Assembly: GCA_030549335.1 (NCBI GenBank)
Contig: CM060184.1
Span: forward strand, 42,931,909-42,995,908
Reading direction: 5' to 3'
Length of the DNA stretch: 64,000 nt
Source: Pontederia crassipes
Taxonomy: Eukaryota > Streptophyta > Magnoliopsida > Commelinales > Pontederiaceae
Shown one piece after another: positions 41,858-53,485 of the stretch (the first letter of the stretch is position 1; the number at the start of each line of letters is the position of its first letter). The notes under the pieces were generated by a model. That model had not been told where the DNA came from. It did not search any database and was given only the letters and a program-made list of their open reading frames with translations. Position numbers and translations under genes: made by a program.

Positions 41858-42750
41858 CATACACTTTCTTGTCACCGTCCGATCTCCGATTAGATTGGAC
41901 GGTGAGCGTTGCTTACGTGAGATAGAACAATGGTCAGCACACCGGCGGAAGAGTCCTCGTCAGCGAGGATGTTGGCCGCGAGGGAGACGGACGGCGGGGA
42001 GGATGAGGAGGAGGAGGTTGAGGGCAGGCCCGCCGGGGAAGAAAGGAGATTCGCGCTCGCCTGCCGAGGGAGGACAGAAGCAGCAACCATCGTCGCCTGA
42101 GCAGCCGTCGTCGTCGATCTCTCACATCGTTGTTTCCCTCGCCGTCTTCGCCGTCGATCAGAAAAAAGGGGAAGAGTAGATCGATGCCCTCGCCTCGCCA
42201 GATCCCTGACCGTCGACGTTGCCATCGCCAAATTGGAAGAAAGGGGGAGAGATTGGATCACCTCACTGTCGCCGTCGCCTCTTCGCTCGCGCCTCGCGGC
42301 CGCCATTGTCGCAGCAGCCATCGTCGCCCATCGTCATTGACTGGCAACTCGCGGTTGGAGAAAGTCATCTCGGGTGGCAGGCGGCCGGATCAGCCGCCTG
42401 ATGTCAGATCAGGAGGCCGCCATCGTCGCAGCAGCCATCGTAGCCCATCGTCATTGACTGGCCACTCGCGGTTGGAGAAAGTCGTCTCGGGTGGCAGGCG
42501 GCCGGATCAGCCGCCTGTCGTCAGATCAGGCGACTGTCGGCCACATCGTGGGGGCGGGAGAGGGAGATCGAGGGTGAGGGAGAGGGAGAGGGTCGGCCAG
42601 ATTGTGAGAGAGGGAGCAGGAGAGGGAGTGCCGTCGGAGAGTGCGCCATCGGAACGGAGGGAGAGAGCGCCATCGGAACGGAGGGAGAGAGCGCGCTTTC
42701 CTGCTCTCCGTCCGATCTAATCGGACGGTGGTAGATAGGCGTATGGGACT
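41858..42750. mobile_element. GC-rich TIR element (class unclear)
   Basis: The left end CCCATACACTTTCTTGTCAC then CGTCCGATC and the reverse-complemented right end CCCATACGCCTATCTACCAC then CGTCCGATT are similar over about 28 bases. GC content inside is far above that of the flanks. It includes a 117-bp tandem duplication. No transposase or host gene is recognised; a Mutator-like non-autonomous element that picked up GC-rich DNA is one possibility. Confidence 0.5.
42298..42531. repeat. 117-bp tandem duplication
   Basis: Copy 1 at 42298-42414 and copy 2 at 42415-42531, both starting GGCCGCCAT(T/C)GTCGCAGCAG and passing through CGCGGTTGGAGAAAGTC and GGCGGCCGGATCAGCCGCC. Few differences separate them, so the duplication is recent. 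Confidence 0.9.
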
Positions 42751-42871
42751 ACACTTATCTAATGAATTTACTATATAATATATGGATTTAATGGGGGTCA
42801 TACGCCTGAGCAGGCGTATGACCCCCATTAAATCCATATATTATATAGTAAATTCATTAGATAAGTGTAGT
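42748..42871. repeat. 124-bp near-perfect palindrome
   Basis: Two 61-base arms (42748-42808 and 42811-42871) are exact reverse complements, separated by AG. The inner arm motif ATGGATTTAATGGGGGTC also occurs at about 41832, with ATGACCCCCAT after it. It sits exactly between the GC-rich TIR element and the copia fragment. Confidence 0.95.
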
Positions 42872-42912
42872 CACATATAGTAATTTTTTCCAAATGGTAT
42901 GCAAAGAGAACT

Positions 42913-43392
42913 GTGATTGAAGAGAAGGACTTGAACAAGTTAGATTTTGATAATCTCATAGGATCCCTCTTGACCTATGTGATTGGAATCAAGGAAGATG
43001 AAGAAACAAGTATTTTCAAAAGGAAGACTTTGACTTTGAAAGCGAAGATGGATGAAAGTGAAACAAGTGAAGAAGATAAAGATCTAGATGGAAAGAATCT
43101 AGCCTTGTATGTCAAAAAACTTGACAAATATCTTAGATTTTCCAAGCAAAAGAAAAAGGCTGGTTTCTCCAAAAAAAGATCATCAACAAGTAAAAATCAA
43201 GTGACTTGCTTTGAATGCAAAAATGTCGGACACTACAAGAATGAGTGCCCAAATCTAGTTAAGAAAGAAAACGAGGGAGAAAACTTGAATAAGAAAAAAA
43301 AACTCTTCAAGCTACTTGAGATGGAAGTGAAGATGAAGAAAAAGAATCCAATACCTCCTCAAGTGATGATGAAGAAGCCTACATATGTCTAA
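42913..43392 (+). pseudogene. copia A gag fragment with CCHC knuckle
   Basis: Open frame of about 159 codons, missing the N-terminal part. It contains the acidic/lysine-rich linker typical of copia gag and one zinc knuckle, CFECKNVGHYKNEC (C-x2-C-x4-H-x4-C), near 43207-43250. Confidence 0.8.
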
Positions 43393-44039
43393 TGACAAAT
43401 AGCTATGAGGTATTATCTAACTCGTCCGAATATAGTGATATCGAATCTTTTGATATGCATGATGAATTTAGAATCTTATAGATAAATATAGATGCCTTAA
43501 AAAGAAACATGATGATTTGAAAATAAAATTTGAAAATTTGAAAAATGAAAATGATTAAAGTTTGTGAAAATTATAATTTACTAGATGATGAGAACTCTAG
43601 TTTAGAATTTATAATTGAAGCTTTGAAAATGAAAAACAATACCTTAAAATTATTTTGTGAAAAACAAATTTGTAGTGTTGAAATCTTGAAAAATGAGAAT
43701 ATTGTTTTAAAAGGTAATCTTGAAAAATTTGCAAATGGTGGAAAAATGTTAGATGCAATTCTATCAACACAAAGAAGACATTTTTTACAAAAATGGACTT
43801 GACTTTAGTTCATTTGATATTAAGAAGAATAAAAGAATTCTATTTGTTAAAGTATCATAAAATCTTCATGCAAAATCACATATCACTTATTTTTATTGTG
43901 GTTATAAAGGACATTACTCTTATGAATGTAAAGTTAAAATGTGATTAAATAGTGGTATGAAGAAGATTTAGGTTCCTAAAAGGACCATCACTAATCAAAT
44001 TGGACCCAAACAAGTTTGGGTACCAAAAAGATGAGAATC

Positions 44040-45290
44040 TTAATGTCTTTCTTGTAGAGAGCTCCAAAGGATAATGAAGACAAATGGTATTTGGATAGTG
44101 GATGCTCAAGATATATGACTTGTGACCTATCAAACTTCATTACATTAGAAAAGAAAAATGAAGGAAAAGTCACATTTGGAGATAATAGCAAAGGAAGAGT
44201 AATTGGTATATGTAATGTTGGTAAGAATGATAAAGTATACTTGAAAAATGTTTGACTAGTTGAAAATTTAAAAATAACTTAATCAGCATAAGTCAATTGT
44301 GTGATAAAAATTACTTAGTAAATTTTGAAAAGGACAAATGCTTGATTCTAGATGAAAACAAGAAAGTTCTACATATGGGTTTTAAATATAATAATTAATA
44401 AAATATTGATTTTGAAAATTTGAAAAGTGAAAAATGTCTTAGTGTTATGCATGATGATATAAATCTTTTGCATAGAAAATTAAGACATATAAACTTTAAG
44501 TTGCTAAACAAACTTTCATGCCATGAATTAGTTAGAGGCTTATCCAAAATTAGATTTGAGAAAAATAATGTTTGTGATTCATGTTTTAAAGGTAAACAAA
44601 TCAAAAGCTCTTTCAAATTGAAAAATATTATTAGCACACATAGGTCTTTAGAACTTTTACATCTTGACTTATTTGGACCTATTGATGTAGTAAGTTTAGA
44701 GGAAAAAAATGTATTTGTGATTGTTGATGACTTCTCTCATTTTACTTGGACTATCATTCTTAGTAGCAAAGATGAAACTATAAGTATGTTTTTTAAATTT
44801 GTAAAAAGAATACAAAATGAACTTGAGTTAAGAATTGCAAAAATTAGAAGTGATCGTGGAGGTGAATTTGAAAATTACAAATTTGAATTGTTTTGTGAAG
44901 AAAAAATAATTACACACAACTTCTCTACACCTAGGACACTTCAATAAAATGGAGTAGTAGAAAGAAAAAATAGAACTATTCAAGAAATGACTCGGACAAT
45001 ACTAAATGAAAGTAATTTGCCTAAGTATTTTTGGGCGGAAACCGTAAACACACCATGTTATGTTTTAAATAGAATCTTACTTAGACCCCTTGAAAAGAAA
45101 ATATGTTTTGAAGTTTTATATGGAGAAAAGGCCAAATATTTTATATTTTAAAGTGTTTGATTGTAAATGTTATATCTTGAATATTAAAGATAAATTAGGC
45201 AAATTTGATGCAAAATGTGATGATGATGTGTTTCTTGGATACTCTAGTACAAGTAAGCGTATAGAGTATATAATAAAAGAACATTAGTTG
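44040..45290 (+). pseudogene. copia A protease end and integrase
   Basis: WYLDSGCSRYMT near 44090 is the protease active-site region (D-S-G). The pre-integrase LHRKLRHINFKLLNKL near 44466 and CDSCFKGKQ near 44575 carry the His/Cys zinc site. The catalytic core shows LLHLDLFGPI, then RSDRGGEFEN; after a TAA at about 44945 the frame resumes with NGVVERKNRTIQEM, the Glu motif. The stop and others inactivate it. Confidence 0.8.
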
Positions 45291-45337
45291 TTGAAGAATT
45301 TATTAATGTTAAATTTAATGAAACTAATGATTTTTTA

Positions 45338-46503
45338 ATGAGCAAGCAAGTGAATGATGATGAGGAAGAAATAGTTGAAGTGGAAAGACATCTTGAAAAC
45401 TTGCAAATTCAAAATGAAGACTTGGAAGAAAAGAGAATGGATATCTTAAATGTGGAACAAATAGAAGAACCACAAGTGGAAGATAATCAAATTATTCCAA
45501 GAAATTGGAAACATGCATCATCACATCCACTTGATCAAGTTATAGGTAACATAAATGAAGGTATAAAGATTAGAAACTCTTTGAAAAATTTATGTGCTTT
45601 TTCAGCATTTCTTGCACAATTTGAACTTAGTAACATTGGTGAAGCTTTGAATGATTCAAATTGGATAAATGCCATGCATGAAGAATTAAATAATTTTGAA
45701 AGGAATCAAGTTTGGAAACTTGTAGAAAGACCAAAAGATTATCCAATAATTAGTACTAAATGATTTTTTAGAAACAAACTAGATGAAAATGGCATCATAA
45801 TAAGAAATAAGGCAAGCCTTGTAGCAAAAGGTTATTCACAAATAGAAGGAATTGATTTTGAAGAAACTTTTGCTCCCGTTGTTAGACTTGGAACTATTAG
45901 AATGCTCTTAGCTTTTGCTTGTTTTAAAGGATTCAAACTTTTTCAAATGGATGTAAAATCGGTTTTTCTAAATAGTTTTATAAATGAGGAAGTCTATGTT
46001 GAGCAACCTAAAAGTTTTGAAAATTTAAATTTTTCTAATCATATATTTAACCTTTTTAAAGCTTTTTATGGACTTAAACAAGCTCCTAGAGCTTGGTATG
46101 AAAGACAATACTTTTTTGATTGAAAATGTTTTTCAAAAAAGAAAAGTTGATACTACATTATTTTTTAAGCATTTGGAAGATGATATTTTAATAGTTCATA
46201 TTTATATTGATGATATTATTTGTGGTGCTACTAATGAATGCTTGTGCAAGGAGTTTGAATCTCTTATGCAAAAAGAGTTTGAAATGAGTTTTGTAGGTGA
46301 GCACACATTCTTCTTAGGATTACAAGTCAAGCAAAACAAGGATGAAATATTTCTTAATCAAGAGAAGTATACAAGGGAGTTGCTAAAAAGATTTGAAATG
46401 GATGAATGCAAGCCAAGTTCAACTCCCATGAGTACTACAACTAAATTAGATAAACATGAGAAAGGCAAATCCATTGATAAAAAAGGTATAGATGTATGAT
46501 TAG
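45338..46503 (+). pseudogene. copia A reverse transcriptase
   Basis: Linker region, then [69 protein letters not shown]; then YIDDIICGAT, the catalytic Y-x-D-D box. Stop codons at about 45763 and a frame change near 46105 break it. The three catalytic aspartates are still visible. Confidence 0.85.
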
Positions 46504-46873
46504 TAGTTTACTTTACTTGACGACATCTAGGCTGGATATAATGTTTAGTGTATGCTTGCGTGCAAGATTTCAATTCGCACCTAAGGAATCACACTTAGTT
46601 GCCGTTAAAAGAATATTACGTTGTTTGAAACATACTTGTGATTTAGGCATTTGGTATGATAGGAACTCATCTTTTGATTTACATGCCTATACCGATGCGA
46701 ATTTTGTCGAATGTAAAGTTGATAGGAAAAATACTAGTGGGATGTGTTGCTTTCTTGGTAGCTCTCTTATCTCTTGGACTAGAAAAAAAATAAAACTCCA
46801 TCACACTATCTACGCTGAGGGCGAATATATTGCAACCGATAGTCGTTGTGCACAAATATTATGGGTAAAATAA
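46496..46873 (+). pseudogene. copia A RNase H, cut at the 3' end
   Basis: YLTTSRLDIMFSVC, LRCLKHTCDLGIWY, HAYTDANFVECKVDRK, TSGMCCFLGSSLISW, then an ATDSRCAQILW block. The domain ends a few residues after ILWVK, where the TG-starting element begins. Confidence 0.8.
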
Positions 46874-46888
46874 TAATTACTTGATTAT

Positions 46889-47780
46889 TGTCACGACCCC
46901 GTTAAACCTTAATTTAATCCGAAGTTCGCAACTCATTACAGACGATCAAATAAAATTGTGAGAGATTGCGGAAATGTGGTGTAATTTTTTTATATAACAT
47001 AAGAATAAAAATATCAGTAAATAAATTACACACTATGTGATGATCATCTAAGAGCAAAGCATCAAAAATAAAAATATATCATTGAAATACACTACACAAT
47101 TTATGATGATCCTTCAGAGCAAATCAATAATCTTTAAGTTTTATGTTTCATAAAATGATTTTTTCTTCTTACAGCATATAAAATATTTCATATGCATTAC
47201 GCATAACCAAACCTCTCGACATCCTGATAGAAGGATACGAGGGACTCAAATCATCCCATCTTATCACGAATCCTTCAAATACTATCACATCACATGATTC
47301 TCAAGAATTATTTGAAAAATGTTGAAAACAATAGAGTGAGCTAAAATAGCTCAGTAAGTTGATAACTCATAGCCTATGTGTTACCAACTAATCAATTCGG
47401 AGTGACATGGAAAAGTATACAATAATCATAATAGAAAAATAGGTATTTTCATATATTCGATAATTACATATATAACATACTAATCAGAAGCATCACACGC
47501 AACTTGCAATCAATATCATATAAATCATATCAAACATATGTATGCAAATGCAACACTCTCATATGAATGCACAGCTCACCAACTGGCCAGTGGTCGACAA
47601 GTGAACTCTAGAGGTGGCTCCTATCGTGATCAGCGATGTAGCACTTAGCTCCATTCTACTTCATCCCTTTAGGGGAACAAATCACATAGCGATATGTGGA
47701 CTCTAGAGGTGGCCCCTAAGGATTCTAGAGGTGGCCCCCATCGTGATTACTCACGATGTGACACTTAGCTCCAGCCTATC
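46889..47780 (-). mobile_element. Partial TG...CA family member (reverse orientation)
   Basis: Starts TGTCACGACCCCGTTAAACC directly inside the copia RNase H and shares the style of the reverse-oriented element at 57219 (AT-rich body, then short tandem units, here GACTCTAGAGGTGGCCCC/TCC at 47606-47740). The far end is lost at a CACTA terminus. Confidence 0.35.
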
Positions 47781-47916
47781 TCATCCCATTATGCGACGCG
47801 TCATTTTCGCACGGACACTATCCGTCGAAAAATCCGTCGAAAAATATCATTTTCGACGATTCTCGGCAAATTACAGACGGTTCTAACCATCTGTAATAGG
47901 CTATTTTCTTGTAGTG
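47780..47916. mobile_element. CACTA transposon terminus
   Basis: Read on the minus strand, this starts CACTACAAGAAAATAGCC, the typical CACTA (En/Spm) terminus, followed by subterminal repeats TTACAGACGGTT and ATTTTTCGACGGATTTTTCG. The partner end and any transposase are missing. Confidence 0.7.
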
Positions 47917-48337
47917 GATATAAAAGTTATATATTTATATCAAAACACATGTCCTCGCATAGGAATGTCTCACAAAATCCTAGCAGATAGAGGAATAGAT
48001 GCTAACAGTGTCAAAATATATATTCTGCCAAAATCTAAAAGTTATGACGATGGTTGCTCGATTGCATTAAGAGGAAAAATAATAGGAAGGAAAGATGGAT
48101 GTTGCTATAATTAGTTGAAACCTTTTTTACTTCTCTTTCCTTGAGAGTTTACATTTGTATATTTTCTACATGACGACACATTGACACGTTCATCCTTTTC
48201 CTCCTAAAAATGGCATTATATTTAGTAATTTTTTGCACCATTTTATATATTAAATTATTTTTTTAATATATAGGTAAAATTTTATGATTCTTTGTCCGCT
48301 TTTATGGTGATCTTACAAACTTTTTTGATATTATATA
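47917..48337. other. Short spacer without recognised features
   Basis: A 66-codon open frame (47914-48114) has no recognisable domain. The rest is AT-rich. Confidence 0.4.
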
Positions 48338-48926
48338 TGTTGGGTGTTTATTGTTTACGCGTCCTACATCGAGTAGGAAAGAAATGAAAAAAAATAAAAG
48401 TCGTATTGGTGTTGAAAACCAATCCAAGATTAAGAGGGAATCCGAATCCAAGTGCTATAGTATTGACACTGTAAAAGGACGTGCATGCAGAGTAAAAAGG
48501 TGTGCAATCGAAGAAAGAAAAGAGGAGAGAGAAGAGAACTTCAGTGTTCGATTCAGGAATAAACATTTATTCATTCTCGACGAAACTCCAGGCAATACTT
48601 CTCATCTGTTCCTCATTTTTTGGTGAGATCGTTCTGACTTCTACCCTTACTTTCGAGAGATATTTATTCTATCGCATCCAAAATTAATTATGGAGATTAT
48701 TAATTCCTCTGCGTAATTCAGAGAAGAGATTTTGTAATCTACTATTATTTGCTCCTTGCTTCGGTAGTTTTTTCCTTTTATGTTGAGAGGTTTTTCACGT
48801 TAATTCTTTGCATCTTTGGTCTGATTTAATTCCTTTATTTTATTGTCATCATCACATTATTAGTGCACATTAAAAAGAAAAAAAAGAAGATAATTTCGCA
48901 ACTATCAGTTTCGCATTTTTTTTCCA
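48338..48926 (+). repeat. 5' LTR of copia B
   Basis: Starts TGTTGGGTGTTTATTG. It aligns with 52928-53485 over most of its length (for example AATCCAAGATTAAGA and TTTTGGTCTGATTTAATTCC-like blocks). About 80 bases before the primer site have no match in the right copy. Confidence 0.85.
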
Positions 48927-48930
48927 ATAG

Positions 48931-48942
48931 TGGTATCAGAGC
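48931..48942 (+). other. Primer binding site of copia B
   Basis: TGGTATCAGAGC, Met-tRNA type, four bases after the probable LTR end. Confidence 0.85.
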
Positions 48943-48965
48943 ATGTCAGTAAAGTGCACATTACA

Positions 48966-49700
48966 ATGGAGGACAATAATGCCCTTAGTCGGATGCATGT
49001 GCTCACATGAACAAATTATTTTATCTCGAAGCCTCGGACGAAGGACTACCTAAATTGTAGGTGATCCAATCGAAGATAACGCTATGAAGCCCGAAGACAT
49101 GGATGATAAAAAGTGGGGGAGGATTAAGACCAAGATAGATGCACAAATTCGACAATGGGTCGACGACAAGGTGTTTCATCATATCGTCAATGTTGAATCC
49201 GATGAAGTGTGGAAAAAATTGCAAGAAATGTATGAGTGCAAATGGCGCAGAATAAGATGCTATTGATGAAGAAATTTGTCAACCTGTAGTACAAGCATTC
49301 TGTTGTAGAACATCTTGGCAACTTTTAGGAATTAATTAACAAGTTGTCCTCAGCAAAGATCGTGTTTGAAGATGAGATCCAAGCACTATTGCTACTGAGT
49401 TTATTACTTAATAGTTGAAAAACGCTCGTTATCTCTCTGAACAACTCTGCTCTAAGTGGACAACTATCTTTAGAAACTATGCAAGATAATTTGTTTAAAG
49501 AAAGACATGAGGTCAAGAGCAGAATCTCAACAATAAATCAGAGGCATTCATCATGAAAGATCGTAGGTGAAACAAACAAAAAAGCTCTCACAGCCACAAT
49601 AGATCAAGGTCAAGAAGCAAGTCAAAGTCCAGAAAAGAAGTTACCTTTTATCATTGTGGCAAGCCAGGACACTTCAAGGAGTGTAGAAAAATAAAGCGTG
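48966..49700 (+). pseudogene. copia B gag
   Basis: Fragments match copia gag: KPEDMDDKKWGRIKTKIDAQ, IRQWVDDKVFHHI, DEVWKKLQEMYECK. The knuckle near 49645 reads FYHCGKPGHFKEC, so the first Cys of the CCHC box is replaced by Phe. Frameshifts separate the pieces. Confidence 0.8.
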
Positions 49701-49844
49701 ATCAGTCACATAAAGAGTTTGAAGATACTGGAAAGGAGAAGAAGGGCAATGGTGGAAACAACGTTACGGTGGCTACATCAGCTGATGTATACTTTCTTAC
49801 TCATGAAGAGGAAGAAGATTGTGTTAATGTTGTGAGTCAAGATT

Positions 49845-50985
49845 TAGTATGGATCTTACAAACTGGAGCTTCATTTTATGTCACCCCTCTTAGAGATATA
49901 TTCTGAACATATAGAGAAGGAGCATTTGAGTCACTAAAGATGGGAAACAAGTTGGAGTCCCAAATTGGTGACGTTGGATATATTCAGTTGAAGACCAATA
50001 CATGATGCAAAATTGAGCTCAAAGATGTGAGACATGTACCAGAGATCCGTCTCAACCTAATTTTAATTGAAAAATTAGACGACGATGGCTATGAGAGCAA
50101 CTTCAAAGGAGGAGTGTGGAAACTCAAGAGAGGTTCACTCCTAGTAGCGAAAGAATATAAAGATGGTACTCTCTACAAGACTAAAGCACAACACTGCACC
50201 GAAGAGATAAACGTGACTCAAGAGATGTCATTCTCTGAGTTATGACACAAACAACTTGGTCACATAGTTGATAAAGGACTTCAAATATTAACTCAATGAA
50301 ATCTGCTACAGACACTTCACTTGACATATGTGTTCAGCTGGTAAGCAAACTAGAGTTACATTTAATAGAACTTCTTCATCTAGAAGTTCACACATACTTG
50401 ATTTGGTGCATACTAATGTCTGCTATATGAAGGATAAAACCCTAGGTGGTGCTTTTTTATTTTATTACATTTATTGATGACCATTCTAGAAGAGTTTGGG
50501 CATTTCCTATAGCACACAAAAATCAGATGTTGACAGGGTTCAAGAAGTTTCACACCGAAGTAGAAAGAGAAACTGGCAAGAAGCTCAAGTGTATTCGGGC
50601 AGACCATGGTGTTCAATACAAAGGACCTTTTGAAGAATACTACAACACCTATGACATTAAGCTTGAGAAGATAGTTTTCAAGACTCCTCAACAAAATAGT
50701 GTTGCTAAGAGAATGAACAAAACAATCGAGGAACGTGTCAGATGCATGTTTCTACAAGCCAAGCTATCGAAGGGATTTTGAGGTGAACCAATGATAACTA
50801 AAGTCAAACTGATCAGCCACTCTCCATCAATACCTCTGGAAGGTGACATACCTCAGAAAGCTTGATTAGGGAAGAATGTTTTATATAAGCATCTCAGAGT
50901 GTTCGGTTGCAATGCCTTTGTTCACATTCCCAGTGATGAGCGTTCAATACTTGACAGCAAATCGAAAGAATGTATCTTCCTTGGA
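49845..50985 (+). pseudogene. copia B protease and integrase
   Basis: The protease region has WILQTGASFYVT (the Asp of D-T-G is lost, reading Q-T-G). The integrase shows FITFIDDHSRRVWAF, CIRADHGVQYKGPFEEY and TPQQNSVAKRMNKTIEERVR. The usual Gly-Gly-Glu after the second Asp is altered, and Ala replaces Glu in the third motif (SVAKRMN for the usual G-V-A-E-R-x-N), so it is inactive by residue as well as by frame. Confidence 0.75.
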
Positions 50986-51409
50986 TATAAAGGTGATGAA
51001 TTTGGCTACAAACTCTAGGACCTTTTAATAGGAAGATTATCAGAAGCAGAGATGTTGTATTAATGGAACACCAAACAATTGAATATTTGTCGAAGGACAA
51101 AGAGCCAACTATTTTCACTGATTATCTAGCTAAACCGAGTTCAGTTAACGCACCGACAGAAGATGACATTGTTCCAAAAGCTGATCAAGATGATAATAGC
51201 AATGATAGCAGCTCATATAATTCAGATATACCTTCAGATAGTCAAGACAGTGATGATGAGCCACATGTCGAGCATGATGCACCAGTGCAAGAGCCTCAGT
51301 TGAGAAGATCAAACAGACAAGGACAAGAGTCAAAGCGGTACTCTCCGATAGAATACATGTTATTAACTAAAGGGGGAGAACCAGTGTGTTATCAAGAAGT
51401 CTTGTCACA

Positions 51410-52715
51410 TAAGCAGATTGATGAGTGGATGAAAGCCATGCAAGACAAGATGCAATCTCTGCATGAGAACACATGACACTTACAAACTGATGAAGCTTCT
51501 TAAAGGGAACAGGGCACTCAAGAACAAGTGGGTGTTTCGACGAAAAAGTGAAGAAAATAATCCACACTCGAGAAACAAGGCAAGATTAGTTATCAAGGGG
51601 TTCAGTAAGAATAAAGGATTTAATTTTGACGAGATATTCTCACCAGTGGTCAAAATATCATCGATTGAGTGGTTCTTGGATTAGCTGCTACCAAGGACCT
51701 GAAAATTCAACAATTATACATCAAAATAGCTTTTCTTCATGGTGACTTGGAAGAAGAAATTTGCATGGAGCAGCCAGAAGGTTTCTGAGAGAAGGGAAAA
51801 GAAAACCTGGTGTGTAAATTACAAAAAAACTTATATGGACTCAAACAGGCACCTCGTCAGTGGTACAAGAAGTTTGAGTCATTTATGACGCAGCAAGGAT
51901 ATAATAAGATCATATTCGATCATTGTGTCTTCGTGAGATATTTTTCACATAATGATTTTATTATCCTGTTGTTATATGTTGATGACATGCTTATTGTAGG
52001 TCAGGATAAAAGCAAGATTGACATATTAAAGCAAGAGTTGAGTCAATATTTTTCCATGAAAGACATAGGCGCAGCAAAGAATATCCTTAGCATGAGGATC
52101 AGTCGTGATCGAGAGCAGCACAAACTATGATTATCCCAAGAAACGTACATCGATAAAGTCTTAGAGAGGTTCAACATGAAAAATGCAAAGGCAGTTACAT
52201 CATCACTTCCAAATCACTTTAAGTTGTAGACAATGTCCGAGGAACAAAATTGAGAAGCAGAAGATGAAGAGCGTTCCATACGTATCTGCAGTTGATAGTC
52301 TGATGTATGCAATGGTTTGCACAATGCCAGTCATAGCATATGCAGATGTTGTAGTGAGCTGATTCCTATCACATCCAGGTAGAGAGCATTGTGATGTAAT
52401 CAAGAGGATTATCAGATATCTTCGAGGAGCGTCTAAGATATGTTTATATTTCGAAAACGTTGAGCCAGTATTAGAAGGATTTATTGACGCTGACATGGCA
52501 GGAGACATTGATAGTCGGAAGTCAACTTTTGGTTACTTGATGACATTCGCAGGAGCAGACTCGTGGCAATCTAAGTTACAGAAGTGTGTTGCACTATCAA
52601 CCACTAAAGAAGAATGCATCACAGCTACTGAAGTAGGCAAGAAAATTTTATGGATGAGACAATTTCTGAGGGACTTAGGTTTGATGCAGGAGAAGTACAA
52701 CACATCTGAGTAAGC
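51410..52715 (+). pseudogene. copia B reverse transcriptase and RNase H
   Basis: [61 protein letters not shown] (catalytic Y-V-D-D), then RNase H GFIDADMAGDIDSRKSTFGY, SWQSKLQKCVALSTTKEECI. Stops at 51684, 51788, 52128 and elsewhere break the frame. Confidence 0.82.
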
Positions 52716-52912
52716 ATTCTAGTTTCCACTCTAAGTCCAAGCACATTGATGTTCGATATCATTGGATTTGTGACGAGACGAAGAAAAATAAATTTTTTCT
52801 TCAAAAGATTCATACTAACAAGAATACGTCAGATATGATGACGAAGTCTCTACGAAAGAGAAGACCGAATTCTGCAGGGAGCATGCAGGCTTGGTGAATT
52901 CCTTTGCATAAA

Positions 52913-52925
52913 CAAGAAGGGGGAG
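52913..52925 (+). other. Polypurine tract of copia B
   Basis: AAGAAGGGGGAG lies immediately before the TGTTGGG start of the 3' LTR. Confidence 0.75.
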
Positions 52926-52927
52926 TT

Positions 52928-53485
52928 TGTTGGGAGTTTATTGTTTACGCATCCGACATCGAGTAGGAAACAAAGGAAAAAAAAAGGAAAAGTTGTATTG
53001 GTGTTGAAAATCAATCCAAGATTAAGAAGGAATCCGAATCCAAGTTCTACACTATTGACACTGTAAAAGAATGTACATGCATAGTAAAAAGGTGTGCAAC
53101 CGAACCAGAATGAACAACTACTGAGAAAGAGAAAAAGAGAAGAGAGAGAAGAGAACTTCAGAGTTCGATTTAGGAATGAGCACTCATCCGTTCTCGACAA
53201 AACTTCATGCAATACTTCTCAGTAGTCTTCTCATTTATTCCTAGTATTCTGGTGAGATCGTTTTGACTTCTACCCTTAGTTTTGAGAGTCATTTATTCTC
53301 TAGTATCCAAAATTGATTCTTGAGATTGTTATTATATTTCTTTGCGTAGTTTAGAGAAGAGATTTTGTAACATACTATTATTTCATAGTGAAAACTTTGC
53401 CCCTTGCTTTTTTCTTTCACGTTGTGAGGTTTTCTACGTTAATCCTTTGCGTTTTTGGTCTGATTTAATTCCTTTATATTATTGT
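52928..53485 (+). repeat. 3' LTR of copia B (right end missing)
   Basis: Starts TGTTGGGAGTTTATTG and follows the 5' LTR to TTCCTTTATATTATTGT, then switches to unrelated DNA, so its last 80 or so bases are absent. Confidence 0.82.

Larger units (their letters stand above)
42880..46888 (+). mobile_element. Truncated Ty1/copia (Sirevirus-like) retrotransposon A
   Basis: It holds, in copia order, the end of gag, protease, integrase, reverse transcriptase and RNase H, all on the + strand with stops and frameshifts. No LTR is found: the left side stops near the palindrome and the right side is cut at 46889, where a TG-starting element begins inside the RNase H domain. A gag with a lysine-rich tail before a single CCHC knuckle resembles the Sirevirus branch. 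Confidence 0.8.
48338..53485 (+). mobile_element. Ty1/copia retrotransposon B with both LTRs, decayed
   Basis: 5' LTR 48338-48926, Met-type primer site 48931-48942, gag, protease, integrase, reverse transcriptase and RNase H in copia order, polypurine tract 52913-52925, 3' LTR from 52928. Many stops and frameshifts, and clear divergence between LTRs, mark an old insertion. No target duplication is seen, because the right LTR seems cut near 53485. Confidence 0.88.
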
